Origin: Cyanodermella asteris
Taxonomy: Eukaryota; Ascomycota; Lecanoromycetes; Ostropales; Stictidaceae
Length of the DNA: 64,000 bases
Direction of reading: 5' to 3'
NCBI GenBank assembly: GCA_900618795.1
Contig: UYJD01000002.1
Coordinates: forward strand, 2,425,077 to 2,489,076
A model generated the notes under the pieces. It had not been told where the DNA came from, ran no database searches, and was given only the letters and a program-made list of their open reading frames with translations. This document shows, one piece after another, positions 22,642 to 32,983 of this stretch. The position numbers were made by a program, and so were the translations under genes. Every line of letters begins with the position of its first letter. The stretch's first letter is position 1.

Positions 22642-25100
22642 CTAGAAGCTGAAGAGGGTATCACTGATATCACCAAAAGAACCTGGCGTCATCGCAAGGT
22701 CCATCTGTTGAGCAAACATGCCCGCAGGTGTAGGGAAACCACTCACAGGAGCAGCCATACCCGGATACGCCGCGGGACCATTCGAAACCCAACTCGTAGG
22801 CAGATTCGACATGGCGGTAGCATCAGGCGCAAAGTCAGCCGGCCACTCGTTCGCACTGCCCCGCAAGGTATCAAGCATATGATAACTCCCTCCAAACAAG
22901 CTCTCGTAAGTCGACGCGAGCTCCGGGTCCCACACCGCCGTCGAAGTCTCGCTCATGGTCGGTGTTGAAAACGACAGGGCTTCGGCGTCTCCTCCTTGCC
23001 GTGCGTGGCCTGGCATACTTCGGGCCGGGTCTCTTGCTTTGTGTGGGCCCTGTTGGTTGACTTCGTTGAGCTGCGATTGTTTGGATTTCTTCGACCCGTG
23101 ATCGCTGAGGCGTCTTGGGATTTCGCGGTACTTCTTCAACCGGTTCCAGAGTCGTTTCGAGATCGGTGATCGACTTGCTAGGTTGTGTACCAGCTCTAGT
23201 GCGACGCCGATGTCCTTTCGTACCAGGTCTGCCATACCCTTTGGCTCATTGCACACAGCCAAGAGGAGGACGGCCAACGCCGAATCAAGGTAGTGGTTGA
23301 ACACCATATGCTGTCTTGAGTAGATGGTTGATGTCTCGTGTAGCCTCTTCAGAACTCGGATCGAGTCCTTTGCAACATCGATAGCTTTTCGTACTTTGTC
23401 CAGGTTGTCGTTAATGCCCTGCTTCGAAAATAGGAATGGTCGATGTATCAGCACGCGCATCTGGTTTGCTCTCAGATCCTGGAGAACCTGTAGCCGGTAG
23501 TGACCTCGGTTGTGCTGTCGAGCATCAAATCCACCGTAAGGATCCGGGAACTGAAGAATGTTGGGAAGCCCGCGGCGCCATTCGAGAACGAGGAACTCCA
23601 TGTATGAGCAGTCGTGGTCGGAAGGCAGATGGATTCCGTCTGATGCATTGGCTGTCGAACTCCAGACCTGTGAAGCAATGGTGCAGTACGACCTCATGCT
23701 TCGCAAGTACAAACTCGCAACGTCCTGCTCGTGTCAGCTGGAATCTTTGAACAGCTCAAGAAAGTAGTAATTACGCCATCGTCGAGTTTCTGATCCACGT
23801 CAGACTCGTTGATTGAGGGCGGCAGTCCAGCTCCGAAGCTCCACCTCCTCTCGAGTACGTAAACGCACCAGAAGAGCTTGACAGCTCGTCGACGTTCTGA
23901 CATTGTCGGGAATCGATTGGCAAGATTCTTCTTACGATGCAAGCCAATCTCCAGACACATGCGTGCAGCGAAGCCCATGAGTCTCCAAGCAAGGCGTTCG
24001 TTGTCTTCCAGAAAATGGTAGATCGACTACTGTAGCATTAGCTCAGCACATTTTTATCGACACCCGACTTGAGGCTTACCTTCATGATGACAAGACTCAG
24101 CTCATCAGTCTCGATCTTTGTATCCTCTACATAGCGTTTGCCCTCATGTTCACTCAGCCGATCCATCAGCTTCTTGGCAATCGGTCGATTTCTGTGGTCC
24201 TCAAGCAGCAGGACGATGGCAACGACACTACGCATCAAGCTGCTTGTGTCATCCTGTGCATAACACTTGCCCGAGCAAGGAGGATAGCGTGCGCCAGGAC
24301 CGGGTGTGGGCTGTACGGCATGCACGTTGACGCACGCAACCATTCTGTCGACTTCGAGGTGTGGGATCTGCAGACCGAGTTCCTCCTCCCAAAGCTTCAG
24401 ATACCGGATCATGTCTTTGGGAGTGACAGCAGTGAGAGGATCTTCGGCCGAGGCCATCTCATGATAGCGCTCAGGTGCATCAGCTTCAGTCAAAGGAGGA
24501 CTTGCGGGTGCGGATGGCTGGGCGGACACGTTGACGCCGGACCTGTTCAGCGTAGTGTCAACCATGTTGAAGGCATACGAAGAGGCGGTCGGACCAGTGA
24601 GGCTCGTTGGATCCTGATTGACGGCTGGAGCTGGTTCTGGGGCTGGGAGGAGTAACCGTGGTGGATGTGGTGATGGCGATGCTGTAGATGCTGTGCCCAC
24701 AGAGGCATAGTCGCCTCGATGAACGATTCCCTCATTTCGGAGAGAGTTGACTATGGAGGAAAGTTCTCCAATCTGCCGCTGAAGTGACTGAATCGCCGAG
24801 TTCATATACTTTTGAGTAACTTCCTCGCCGGTTTCCCGCGAATATTCGCACGATTCGCCGATGCTTCGACATAGCTGGCATGGAGTCTCTCCGGTGCATT
24901 TCGTCTTGCGTCGTTTACATTCATCACTTCACAACATTAGTCCTCGACGATCGAGCATGTCAGCAGGCATCATACCATGCGTTCAGCGTGTATCTGCCAC
25001 GTTTTTTCCGCGGCTGTGGTAGCGCATCAGCCGGGCGTTTGGCTGGTCGTTCGTCGGACTCGTCTGCATTGGCATCCTTGCGGCCGCTACTGCTGCCCAT
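22642..25100 (-). CDS. Zn2Cys6 transcription factor, candidate cluster regulator (HmgR-like)
   Basis: A 768-residue protein from four exons (24976-25100, 24080-24926, 23775-24026, 22642-23724; introns 24927-24975, 24027-24079 and 23725-23774). The binuclear cluster is at residues 42-68 with spacing C-x2-C-x6-C-x5-C-x2-C-x6-C (CDECKRRKTKC...CQLCRSIGESC); its first Cys codon is split by intron 1. Lys/Arg-rich residues precede it, and a linker with SLQRQIGELSSIVNSLRN is a likely dimerisation helix. The fungal-specific middle domain includes WRLMGFAARMCLEIGLHRKK and AVKLFWCVYVLERRWSFGAGLP. Location directly after fahA suggests it controls the cluster, like HmgR next to hmgA and fahA in Aspergillus. 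That assignment is by context. Confidence 0.88.
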
Positions 25101-26163
25101 GCCGGGCTACGTGACAGCCCACGACACTGGGCTAGGTTTCATGCATCAACACCGACGGCTATGCAGTATCACACCGGAATGATGGATTTCGGGAGGACGA
25201 AGGTGGCCAGTTGCGATCGGGAGCGTGCCCAGGACTGACGTTCCGGGGCCGTGCACTGTCGTCGTCGTCAAGACTTCTTGCTCAGCAGGTAGAGCTTTGG
25301 CCTCGATTGTTGAGCGGCGATGGTAGCTATAGCAGAGCTTCTGATAGGTCAGAAATATGTCGGTCGGGGTAGTTGCGTTAGCTGGTATTGGACATGTCCA
25401 AAAGTGCATGCTTCTGATTGATGCGCAGCTTCGCACACGAGGCGGTTGAGATGGTCGCCATGGCGGAGTGAAGCCGTCGGCCAATGACAATAATGACCTT
25501 GTCGACCGGCTGGACTGGTTTCCTTCGCGGCTCCGGATGCGTTTGCGGGGAATTCACTGCGGTCCGAGCACCACGGCCTATCTTTGTCTTCTCCATATGC
25601 AAGGGGAGCCGTCCTGCACGCGACTGCGATTGCAAAAACTGCGGCGGCCGGTCCAGGTTCACGTTAGTTCGCTGGACTGTCAAAGAAACGATGGCCCTCG
25701 AGCGGCCACCGTGCCCTTTCTTGTTGGATTTTGCTGATCTGAGTCCGTCTCGTGCTTCTGTAATGGCATTGAAAACTCGCGTGGCAAGAATTACTATGTG
25801 CTCCGATTTTCATGACCAGTGAAATCACGCGACGAGCGCGTAAATTTCGCATAGACCCGTCACGGATGAACATACGTTCGAGGTGGCAGGAAGGCAACAA
25901 TCCGACTCCGGCCATGCAAGTTAGTTCGCCGTTTGGCGGCCTTATCGACACAATTCGATGTTTGATGTTGCGATCACGGCAAAGCTCGGAGGCGCGGAAT
26001 GCAAATACCGGGACAGCTTCAACCATGAACCTTCGAAAATCGACAATTTATCCGGATAAACAATTGTGACGTGAAAAAGATTCAGATTGCGCCGGTGCTT
26101 GAGCTATATACAATAGATTTTTGCCATGCCTTCGTTTCTCGCTTTCCAAAACGCTCAAGCTCC
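25101..26163. other. Intergenic region upstream of the cluster regulator
   Basis: About 1.06 kb between the regulator start and the citrate synthase stop. Frames are short and not protein-like. I see no repeat or RNA gene; it should hold the regulator promoter and the citrate synthase 3' end. Confidence 0.4.
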
Positions 26164-27683
26164 TTATTTGGCCAGAGCCAAAAGACCCTTCAAGTCGATG
26201 CTCTTCGGCCTCTCGATAGGCAGACCCAGAGCGCGATCCCAGACCAGCTGAGCAAGAGGTCCCAGACCTCTGCTGACTCCGAAAATGGCGGTGAAGTACA
26301 GAGTCTCCTTGAAGCCGTAGTTGTAGAAGAGGACACCTGATGCCGAGTCGACGTTGGGGTACGGATTCTTGGTCTTGCCGTGCTCCTTGAGAACGTTGGG
26401 GGCAACCTCGCTGTTCTGCTTGACAAGCTGGAAGAGAGGGTCGGTGTTGAACTCCTTCTTGGTGTTGGCCCAGCCGATGAGGGTGGTGAAACGTGGGTCG
26501 GGCTGGCGGAGGACACCGTGACCGTAGCCGGGAACAACACGGCCACCGTTGAGGGTCTTCCAGAGGTAGTCCTGAATGTCCTGCTTGGTGAAGTTGGTGC
26601 CGACCGTGTTCTGCATCTCGAGGACCCAGCGGAGCACTTCCTGGGCGGCCAGACCGTGCAAGGGGCCGGCAAGACCGAGCAGACCGGCACTGTAGGAGAG
26701 GTATGGATCCGACAGAGCAGACCCGACAAGGTGGGTAGCGTGAGCAGAGACGTTGCCACCCTCGTGGTCACCGTGGAGGGCAAGGTACAGACGGAGGAGG
26801 TCCTGGAAGTTGACGTTCTTCTCGCCACCCAGTCCGAGCATAGCAGCATAGTTGTAGCCCCAGTCCTGGCTCAAATCGATATCAGCTGGCAGAGCTCCAC
26901 CGCCTCGGTAGCTGTTCTGGTAGATCTTGGCTGCAATGGTAGGAAGCTTGGCCAACAGGTCAATCGAGTCGTCAAAGGTAGGCTCCCAGTAGTCGGTCTT
27001 CTTCAGGCCTTTCTCGTAAGCCTTGGCGAATTTGGAGTTGTGGTTGAGCGCAGCGACGGCAGTGGCCAGCTGGGTCATGGGGTGAAGATCCTTGGGAAAG
27101 CCGTCCAGCATCTTGTTAACGTGGTCAGGAAGCTGGCCCTTCTCGGCAAGCTCACGAGAGAAGGCACGGGTCTGAGCTTCGGACGGGACTTGACCGGTAA
27201 GCAAGAGCCAGAACATGGCTTCCGGGAGCATGATCTCGCCGGTCTTGCCCTTGGGCAGAATGTCCTGGCATTCGGGGATGGTCTTGCCGTGGAAACGGAT
27301 ACCCTCGTTAGCATCGAGGACGGAGCCCTCCCACACCATGGCCTTGAGGCCTCTGAAAGCCGTCAGCAACGTTTCGGAATAGGTGCTACTACCAATTGAA
27401 CTCACCGCATGCCGCCAAGGGCATTCTCGATCTTGACGTCGCCAATGACGGTGTCGGCCTTGCTCTTGACTTGCTTGAGCAGCTCCCGCTTCTCCGGAAT
27501 GACCTGTTTCAAGGTCTCCTTGAGGTCCGGCTCAGCAGAGGTCGAGTAGCCGCGAGCGAGAGGCAGGACGCTGGCCGGTTTGCTTGAAGCCTGTGAAACA
27601 ATTCAGGACATGGTTGGCAACGTCGCAGTGGGTGTTTGTCCGCTTACCAGCAAGCTCCGGGCAGCCCTCGGGGCCAGTCTCAT
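26164..27683 (-). CDS. citA: Mitochondrial citrate synthase
   Basis: This enzyme condenses acetyl-CoA with oxaloacetate in the mitochondrial matrix. Three exons (27648-27683, 27406-27590, 26164-27352; introns 27591-27647 and 27353-27405) give 469 residues, the usual fungal length. The N-terminus MRLAPRAARSLLASSK followed by LARGYSTS is a clear mitochondrial presequence. Catalytic and substrate regions are seen: LALHGDHEGGNVSAHATHLV, GPLHGLAAQEVL, GRVVPGYGHGVLR and the aspartate region NVDSASGVLFYNYG. Codon use is strongly biased, which explains the long spurious antisense frame over it. The small first exon carrying part of the presequence is common in fungal homologues. Confidence 0.98.
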
Positions 27684-28362
27684 AGCCGTTGTGGTGTATA
27701 TACTGTACAGAGTGGGTAACGACGAGAAGGTACAGCACGCGGACAGGCAGAGATCAATGGACAGTGCGCCGGGAGGAGCGAAGCAAAAGGTTGGAAGGCG
27801 AGGAAGCGATGTGGGATTATGGGGAGCTTGAAATTCCGCAGTTCGGCTTGTGATTGACGCACGGCAAGGGTATTCTCGGCGTTGGGTCCGCCAGAAATCG
27901 GTACAAGTCTCACCGCGCGGGATAGCGGGGAAAGCTTGTAGCTCGCGCCTTCCGTCGTAGTTCGCGCGTAAGGTGACCAGCGAGCCAGCCCACCTTCCTC
28001 GGCACATGAAAGTCGCCCGATGCGTTCTAGCGCCGTCGCCGACATTGTCAGGCCCTCCAAGATAAGGCACTCGTGAAAATTATGACTTTTTCTTCAGAAT
28101 CCCCTTCAGCATCAGCTTGAGCTCAGGAGTCTTCGGGGTGACAGGCGAGCTCGAACAGACTTCGCGCCAAACAGCCAAAGTAAAATAATAAGACGTGTGC
28201 CAACTTTGTGCTCCTTTGTATTGCGCCCTCTTACGCATCTGCTAGATGCTCTGCTAATTATATCCTTGTCATTTAATGGCTTTCATTGCTTTCATTACTT
28301 TCATCGAAGCCTGGCTCTTCTGTTCTCGTCCTTGCGTCTGTCTAGTTGTTGGATATTGAAGA
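27684..28362. other. Intergenic, citrate synthase promoter side
   Basis: Holds the presumed citrate synthase promoter. A stretch with repeated GCTTTCATT-type units at about 28278-28305 is a minor low-complexity patch. No gene is seen. Confidence 0.4.
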
Positions 28363-28662
28363 TTACTTCAGCTGTAAATTCTGGCCAAAACGCAGAAACT
28401 TGGTGACCGAAAATAGAGCCGTGGCACCCAACAGGAAGCATCCTTTCCAGATCTGCATAGGGCCAAAGAAATCGCCGATGTAAGATGGAACGATGCAGTC
28501 GACGATGGAGACGCCATTTAGAATTGAGGTAAGGTAGAATGCATCACCAGGTGACATGCCAAGCAGGATCTCACCAAGAATTCCGGTATAGTACAGGGGC
28601 TCGCTCAACGCCAGAGTCCGGACAAGGCGGTGTCGAGCTGATACTGTATAGCTGCCGCTCAA
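28363..28662 (-). pseudogene. Relic of an MFS (monocarboxylate-transporter-like) permease
   Basis: A 99-residue open frame reads GDAFYLTSILNGVSIVDCIV, then PSYIGDFFGPMQI and GCFLLGATALFSV. It resembles the middle of fungal monocarboxylate-type MFS transporters, where AFYLLxILNGASxxGRxxPgyxaDrfGp is typical. The conserved glycine-arginine after the helix is replaced. I can find no continuation in any frame on either side, so most of a roughly 450-residue transporter is missing. I treat it as a gene remnant; the assignment rests on one segment. Confidence 0.45.
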
Positions 28663-29975
28663 TTATGAATCGCCAGCTTTAGGGTCCTCCCGTCACGAGG
28701 GGGTCAGACAACTGCTCGCAGCAGCGAAATGCCTCTACGAGTCGCCTTGCCAAAGCCTCTGATGGTCGACGTAGATGTCCTCAGTTCAGGTAACCTGGGC
28801 TGGCATATGGGCCGTCGTAACTTCCAGACCTCAATTGAATTGCTGGTCCACATTTTCCATGTCAACCGGAGAGCTTGGAAAGGCCCGAAGGCTGTGAAAG
28901 CCTTCCAGCGTACGCGTTTGCAGAGAACGCAACGGGAGCAGAATCATTGCAGATATACAGAAACTAGGTCTTCTCACATCTTCTGCGTTCACAAAGGCAT
29001 GCGTCCTTCAGCTTAGAAAGTGTCCTCTTCGCCACTACCTATTGCAAGAGCTGTCAGTTTGTACAGCTCACTTGACCAATCTCGCCACATGGCGCCATAT
29101 TCTTCTCGGTCTCTCACATAGGATGTGTTGAGCTTCATACGTGAGTGCTGACCGATCATTCTTGGTTGCTTCTCCAGCGGTGAGATGTTTGGGACGGAGG
29201 GAGCAGTGTCGGCAGTCCTGTGCAACAACGCGGCCGGCAGATCCACACCTGCGCTTTCAGCCTCCACCTCCTCAAGCCTCACTCCTCTTTACAACTCCTC
29301 CAAAATGACCATCAGACGATCTTCAGATCTTCAAACATGCATCCAAGCATGCTCTCCATGACTGACTCAGCCATCGCGCCTCAGTTTGAGGCTTCAACAC
29401 GAACTAGCCGCGCACGTCTGGATAGTCGTCGATCCGTTACGACACCAGGGCCGAAACACGCCGCATGAACAAGGTGTAATTCATGCCGCTCAACCCCAAG
29501 CCAACCTCTCTATCGCAGCTTCCAGTTTAGCACGTTTCCTACCCTGCGATAACGTCCCGATGTCGAACGATCTGTTTTGAGGTTCTTCATGCCGCGCTTG
29601 CTTGAGGGGGCTTCTGTTTTGGGCGTTCTACGTTTCTTCCCGCAAGATTAATGCTTTGCCATGCGCATGCCGCCGTGCACTACAAACTTGGATGTTCAGA
29701 TGAGTCTTGTGCTGAAGAAAGATGTATATAAGGACCCATAGCAGGTTTGTCTCTCGGCTTTATTGGCAGCACCCTTCTGCTTAGCTCAAGGTTGACTGAT
29801 TCCAAGACGTTCACTCGTCTTCTGTTCTTCCTTCTCTGTATCATCCATTCTACACTTTCGCTCAAGTCTTGTCATTGCGACCAAGCGCTGGTAGCTTGAC
29901 GTCGCTTTTCCGATCATTGTATACCGTACGAGAATACACCGCCAACTTACGGACCGCCTCTCGACCATCGTCAGC
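28663..29975. other. Intergenic, upstream of the cupredoxin gene
   Basis: About 1.3 kb with no frame I can support. A TATATAAG box at about 29725-29732 lies some 245 bases before the next start codon, followed by a CT-rich leader (about 29770-29860). Confidence 0.45.
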
Positions 29976-31046
29976 ATGCATTTCAGCATCCTCACCACTC
30001 TCGCCCTGGCTGGCAGCAGCCTCGCCCAATCCAGCACTGCGTCAGCCAAAGCCGCCGCTTCCACCGGCAAGAAGACAGGCGGCACCGTCCACCGCGTCAT
30101 GGTCGGTGACAAAAACGGCGCCTTGACCTTCACGCCCAGAGTCCTGACCGCACAAGTCGGACACATGGTCGACTTCATGTTCCACCCCAAAAATCATTCC
30201 GTCGCTCAAGCTGCTTTTGCCAGTCCCTGCATGCCCATGGCAATGACTGGGACAGGCGCCAACGCCAAAGTCGGCTTCTTCTCGGGCTTCCAGCCCACGA
30301 ACAACACCGCCAAGCCTGCCAACAACGGGAAGGCGGCGGTCACGGAGATGAAAACGTTCCGCGTCATGGTCACGTCAGCGGATCCAATGTGGTTTTATTG
30401 CTCGCAGGCAAGCCATTGCCAGAACGGCATGGTCGGGGTCATCAACCCGACGAATGCATCCGGCCAGACGGTCGAGGCATTCGCCGCAGCGGCAAAGAAG
30501 GCGACCAAGAATGTCAGCCCGGCGAAGGTTGCTGGTGGAACGCTTAGAACAGTCCTTCATGTTCATAACGTGGCCAAAGGGACTGGAGCGGCCAAAGGCA
30601 CCGGAGCTGTCAAGGCGACTGGAGCAGCCAAGGGAACGGGAGCGGCCAAGTCAACTGTGACCATTAAAGCCACTGCAGCAGCTGTCAAGACGAACGGCAC
30701 AGCAAAGGCGACAAGTCAAGCTGCTGCTAAGGAGACAGGAGCTACTGTTGGTGGTGGTGGAGCTGTCGCCGCTGGCGCAGCTGGAGCTGCTGCCGGTGCT
30801 GCCATTGGTGCCGGTAAAGCCAACACGTTTGCACAGGCGGCCGTGGTGTCGCCCGCCTCAAGCATTTCTTTCGCCCCCGCAGCTTCATCTGCACCATCAA
30901 TGGTTCTGGCCTCGAACTCGACCGGTCGGAACGGAAGTGGCATCGTGGCACAAGGCACCGCGGCGGGACCGCGCAGCCTGCTAGACGCAGCCTCGTCACT
31001 AGGTCTGCTCGGTCTGCTTGCATCCAGCATGGTCCTGTTCACCTGA
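29976..31046 (+). CDS. Secreted, probably GPI-anchored cupredoxin-domain protein
   Basis: An intronless 356-residue protein. A signal peptide (MHFSILTTLALAGSSLAQ) leads into one plastocyanin-like domain at about residues 38-160. Copper-type ligands are visible as His in FHPKNHSVAQAAF, and Cys, His and Met in MWFYCSQASHCQNGM. A low-complexity Lys/Gly/Thr/Ala region (repeats of KGTGAAK, about residues 195-245) and a Gly/Ala run follow. The C-terminus ends in a hydrophobic stretch (SLGLLGLLASSMVLFT) preceded by small residues, fitting a GPI signal. The family is the fungal extracellular serine-rich or cupredoxin proteins of the cell wall; whether it binds copper or has redox activity is unknown. 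Confidence 0.87.
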   Translation: MHFSILTTLALAGSSLAQSSTASAKAAASTGKKTGGTVHRVMVGDKNGALTFTPRVLTAQVGHMVDFMFHPKNHSVAQAAFASPCMPMAMTGTGANAKVGFFSGFQPTNNTAKPANNGKAAVTEMKTFRVMVTSADPMWFYCSQASHCQNGMVGVINPTNASGQTVEAFAAAAKKATKNVSPAKVAGGTLRTVLHVHNVAKGTGAAKGTGAVKATGAAKGTGAAKSTVTIKATAAAVKTNGTAKATSQAAAKETGATVGGGGAVAAGAAGAAAGAAIGAGKANTFAQAAVVSPASSISFAPAASSAPSMVLASNSTGRNGSGIVAQGTAAGPRSLLDAASSLGLLGLLASSMVLFT

Positions 31047-31774
31047 AAGATGGTAGAACGACCTTCATGCTTCCCCTGTTATAATAATGATGGCCGATTG
31101 GCTCTCTGTGAGAGCTGCCGGCCGGGCTCTCAGACCTCTGCTGTGCAGATGGTCAGGAGGCACTGTGGCTTGTCACCGGGTCGAGTCTAGAGTGGGCCAC
31201 AGGATAAGTCCTTCGTGAGAGATACGGAAGTCCCGCCGGCTCTGGCAGTCGCGTGGGACGCAGGCAGCCAGCTTGTCACCGGATTGAGTCTAGAGTGGGC
31301 TGGTGCAAGTCCTGCATGGTGGACTTGAAAATGGGGAAAGGCTTAGAAAATATGAACCGGACTTAATGAGAAACGAAGTTATGACAACCTGGCACATACT
31401 TGTGCTTTGCAATCTTCAATCTTCCCGTGTATGAACGACAAGTTCAAGACCGAGTGAATGAACTCAACATCAGTCTGCAGGAAGAAGGCCATCTAGCCAA
31501 GCGTGAAGGGAAAGGCGGGGAACAGGGACACGTAAAACCAAAACATTGATTTGTCAGGGAAAGTGAACAATTTGATCCTTTTAGTACGACTGAAGATGAG
31601 AATGAGATAGTCTTCGTTGTCTCTGCCGAGGTATCGTATGGTATGCATCAGATGCAAGCATAAACCGCATCTTGCCATGGCCGTGCGCGGACAACTCGCA
31701 CCACTATGCCAGGTTTTCCCACCCGTAAAATCATCCCAATTCGTGACTCCGTTCCCTACAACATGTCCCAGAAC
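31047..31774. other. Convergent intergenic region
   Basis: Lies between the cupredoxin and TCTP stop codons. It contains the pair of 30-base direct repeats listed separately and is otherwise featureless to me. Confidence 0.4.
31168..31300. repeat. Pair of 30-bp direct repeats
   Basis: The sequence beginning GCTTGTCACCGG and ending GAGTCTAGAGTGGGC occurs at 31168-31197 and again at 31271-31300. The copies differ at two adjacent-region positions, both transitions (G/A and C/T). No gene overlaps them. Confidence 0.75.
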
Positions 31775-32460
31775 TTAGACCTTCATCTCAGAAAGACCGT
31801 GCTTCCAGATGGTGAAGTAGGGGGTGATGCCGTCCTCGCGGTAGTTCATCAACAGGACCCTGATCAAAAATTAGCTCCCGTCCCTAGGTTCGCCCAATTC
31901 CGAACAACTCACATGGCATCGTTATCCTGGCTCTCGCCGAGGTAAAACTCGTAGTCCTTGAAGTTGGGGCTGATGACCTTGGTGAAGTATCCCTGGACCT
32001 TGGTCTGGAACTGCTTGATCTCATCGGCGCTCTTGCCATTCTCCTTGAGCTTCTCGACGACAGCCTTGAGATACTTCTTGAACTGGGCGGTGTAGTCCTT
32101 CTTGCTGGTGAACAGGGGAGTGCGAGATTCCTCGTCGCCGAGGTAGTTGAGACGGAACGAGCTGACGACGTTGTTGACCTTCTTGACCTGGTCCTCGACA
32201 CCCTCCTCTGCCTCCTCGGCGGAAGCGTTTGCGCCAATGTCGAAGCTCTCGCCGCCCTGGTTGATCATGGCGCAGTCGACCTCGTAGACGACATCGTCAA
32301 TGTCCTTGAGGTTGTACGAGTCGGAGATGAGCTCGTCGCCGCTGACAAGGTCCTAAAACTGTATTAGTACTGCGAGCGCATTTCAAGTATCGTATTCCGT
32401 CCGCTTCAGCGCGAAGGAGTGAGTTCGATGGGGAGCAGCGCATACCTTGTAGATAATCAT
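31775..32460 (-). CDS. Translationally controlled tumour protein homologue (TCTP)
   Basis: A 179-residue cytosolic protein from three exons (32446-32460, 31913-32352, 31775-31859; introns 32353-32445 and 31860-31912). The first exon codes only MIIYK, the canonical TCTP start, and splicing gives [20 protein letters not shown]. Family features include [33 protein letters not shown] and a Lys-rich helical arm, ending with the terminal strand region [22 protein letters not shown] (yeast Tma19) binds ribosomes and the eEF1A system and responds to stress. It is divergent from the sphingolipid hydroxylase gene. Confidence 0.96.
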
Positions 32461-32983
32461 CTTGACGGAAAGAAGTGAGTGACAGGTGGTGAATGGAAGT
32501 AAAAGTGGAGGGCTGAAATTGGCAGACTGGTCCAGGAAGACTCTGGCTTTTTTTGGAGGGAGAATAAATATCTAGCGTGGGGCAGGCGTTGGTCCCCCGC
32601 GCAACAGCGGCCGGCGACTCCTGGCTCGCGCCAAGACTCTGCAATTGCTGTCTGGGCGCGTCCAGCCTCGCTTCTAGTATCATAATTCGCCGCCGGCTGT
32701 GGCTGATGCGCATTCCGGCTTCTCCCAGACTCTCGCCAGGCCTAAGAGACGCTTTCCGCCTCCCGAAACGGAGCCTGACTTGCACGACATCATCTCTCCA
32801 TCTTTGCAATCCTCACTTTTCTTCTCCATTCTCCCACTTCTATCGAAAGCAAGAGCTGCAGCAGGTGTCACTCCTTACTCCCTCCCTTTGCAGCCATTCT
32901 TCCTTCACGACAACTTCACCTTCCCATTTCCACCTTCGATCCCCTGAGCGACCTGACGCCTTTTTAATCTCTTTGCGGCCGAT
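32461..32983. promoter_or_regulatory. Divergent promoter of TCTP and SUR2-like genes
   Basis: An AATAAATAT element at about 32564-32572 suits the TCTP side, and a long CT-rich leader (about 32780-32950) precedes the plus-strand gene. Assignment is by position and composition. Confidence 0.5.

Noticed and set aside
26380-27399. 339-residue plus-strand open frame over citrate synthase
   Set aside because: It is the antisense shadow of a strongly codon-biased gene; its Val/Leu/Gly-rich translation has no protein motifs.
29013-29282. 89-residue minus-strand frame with MRLEEVEAESAGVDLPAALL
   Set aside because: Slightly protein-like but short, without a motif, promoter context or continuation.
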